Assembly (NCBI RefSeq): GCF_029407905.1
Contig: NC_073630.1
Span: forward strand, 44,541,001-44,605,000
DNA: 64,000 nt
Source: Bubalus kerabau
Lineage: Eukaryota; Chordata; Mammalia; Artiodactyla; Bovidae
Reading direction: 5' to 3'
The notes under the pieces were generated by a model, which saw only the letters and a program-made list of their open reading frames with translations, searched no databases and was not told where the DNA came from. Within the stretch, counting starts at the first letter, position 1; every line of letters starts with the position of its first letter. Positions 63,396 to 64,000 of the stretch are shown piece by piece. The position numbers and the translations under genes were made by a program.

Positions 63396-64000
63396 AACAC
63401 CTCTTTCTCCAAGAAGCACTGCTTGTTTGTGCTTTGAACCACTCATTCCTTCTTGCTGCAAAAGTAGGAGACATTTTTTTTTCCCTTAGAAATTGTTTTA
63501 CAAATGGTAATTTGGTTTCTAGGTAAGTTCATTAAAACCCTTTGTAATGCATAATGTAGCCAGAAGAACATGATTGTTTCTATGGAAATATGTGCCAGGA
63601 GTGCTAAACTGCCAACTTAACAAATGAACTTTGGGGATGTAATCTGTTTTCTTTTTCTCAGAGGAAATAAATAGGTGGAAATGTTCCATTCCTCAACACA
63701 CTCTGTATCCTCTTTGCAGGTAGCTTTTGGTTGTGTTGCATTTTCTCCCACCACCGAAGTACAAAATCTGCAAGGTTTTCTATTGCACAGAAGTAAATGC
63801 TGAGCCCCAGAGCCAATTTCTCATTTCAGACACTGCAGATCTCAGTGTGCAATTGTAAGCTCCAAAAATGACTCTAAACACGTCAGCCAAAACAAACTGT
63901 AATTTGTATAAAATAAATCTTCGAAGTACGTTTTTCTGAACACTAATGCTCCTGTCTAAGAGTGTAGTTGGGGAAGTCAAGGATAGGGGGACAGGGAGCT
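63396..64000. other. unassigned DNA
   Basis: About 600 bases at the window end with no recognised repeat or gene. Confidence 0.45.

Overview
This is ruminant nuclear DNA, most likely cattle or a close bovid. The evidence is the repeat content: BovB (RTE-type) LINEs, the bovid SINEs Bov-tA and BOV-A2, CHR-type SINEs and a ruminant L1 3' end. Older mammalian repeats (MIR, L2, MER5A, MER20, MLT1, old L1) lie beneath them. There is no bacterial, plasmid, phage or CRISPR material. Nearly every open reading frame in the window is either a chance frame or a piece of a dead transposable element.

One host gene segment can be recognised. On the minus strand at 42175-42064 a frame starts MLTLEWESEG, runs through a hydrophobic segment, and reaches a splice donor at 42063 in the phase used by the Kv channel-interacting protein KCNIP4 (KChIP4). 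I read it as the alternative first coding exon of the membrane-anchored KChIP4 variant (KChIP4e type). A GC- and CpG-rich block immediately upstream (about 42190-42780) looks like its own promoter and 5' leader and carries two small overlapping upstream ORFs. The rest of the window would then be KCNIP4 intron or upstream DNA: 1-42063 lies downstream of the exon, and 42781-64000 lies upstream of it or inside introns of longer isoforms.

Layout. 1-12 kb: old MIR/L2 pieces, Bov-tA SINEs and two large BovB copies (3636-6554 and 10025-11203); the first sits inside a MIR and is itself split by an L1. 12-29 kb: scattered SINEs, an MLT1 LTR, MER5A, and a repeat-poor block at 17.1-19.6 kb. 29-40 kb: MER20, long antisense L2, a MER5A holding three SINEs, and several SINE/BovB insertions with clear target-site duplications. 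40-43 kb: a repeat-free stretch leading into the KCNIP4 exon and CpG island. 43-64 kb: dense nested repeats, including BovB copies at 47.8, 51.2, 53.8, 57.4 and 60.4 kb, the last forming a tail-to-tail inverted pair.

I found no undescribed protein system. The points most worth a second look are the alternative KCNIP4 exon with its promoter and uORFs, the ordered nested insertions that can be dated against each other, a palindromic expansion inside a BOV-A2, and the BovB inverted repeat. Repeat names and exon identity come from recognition by eye; no database search was run, and repeat borders without a target-site duplication are approximate.
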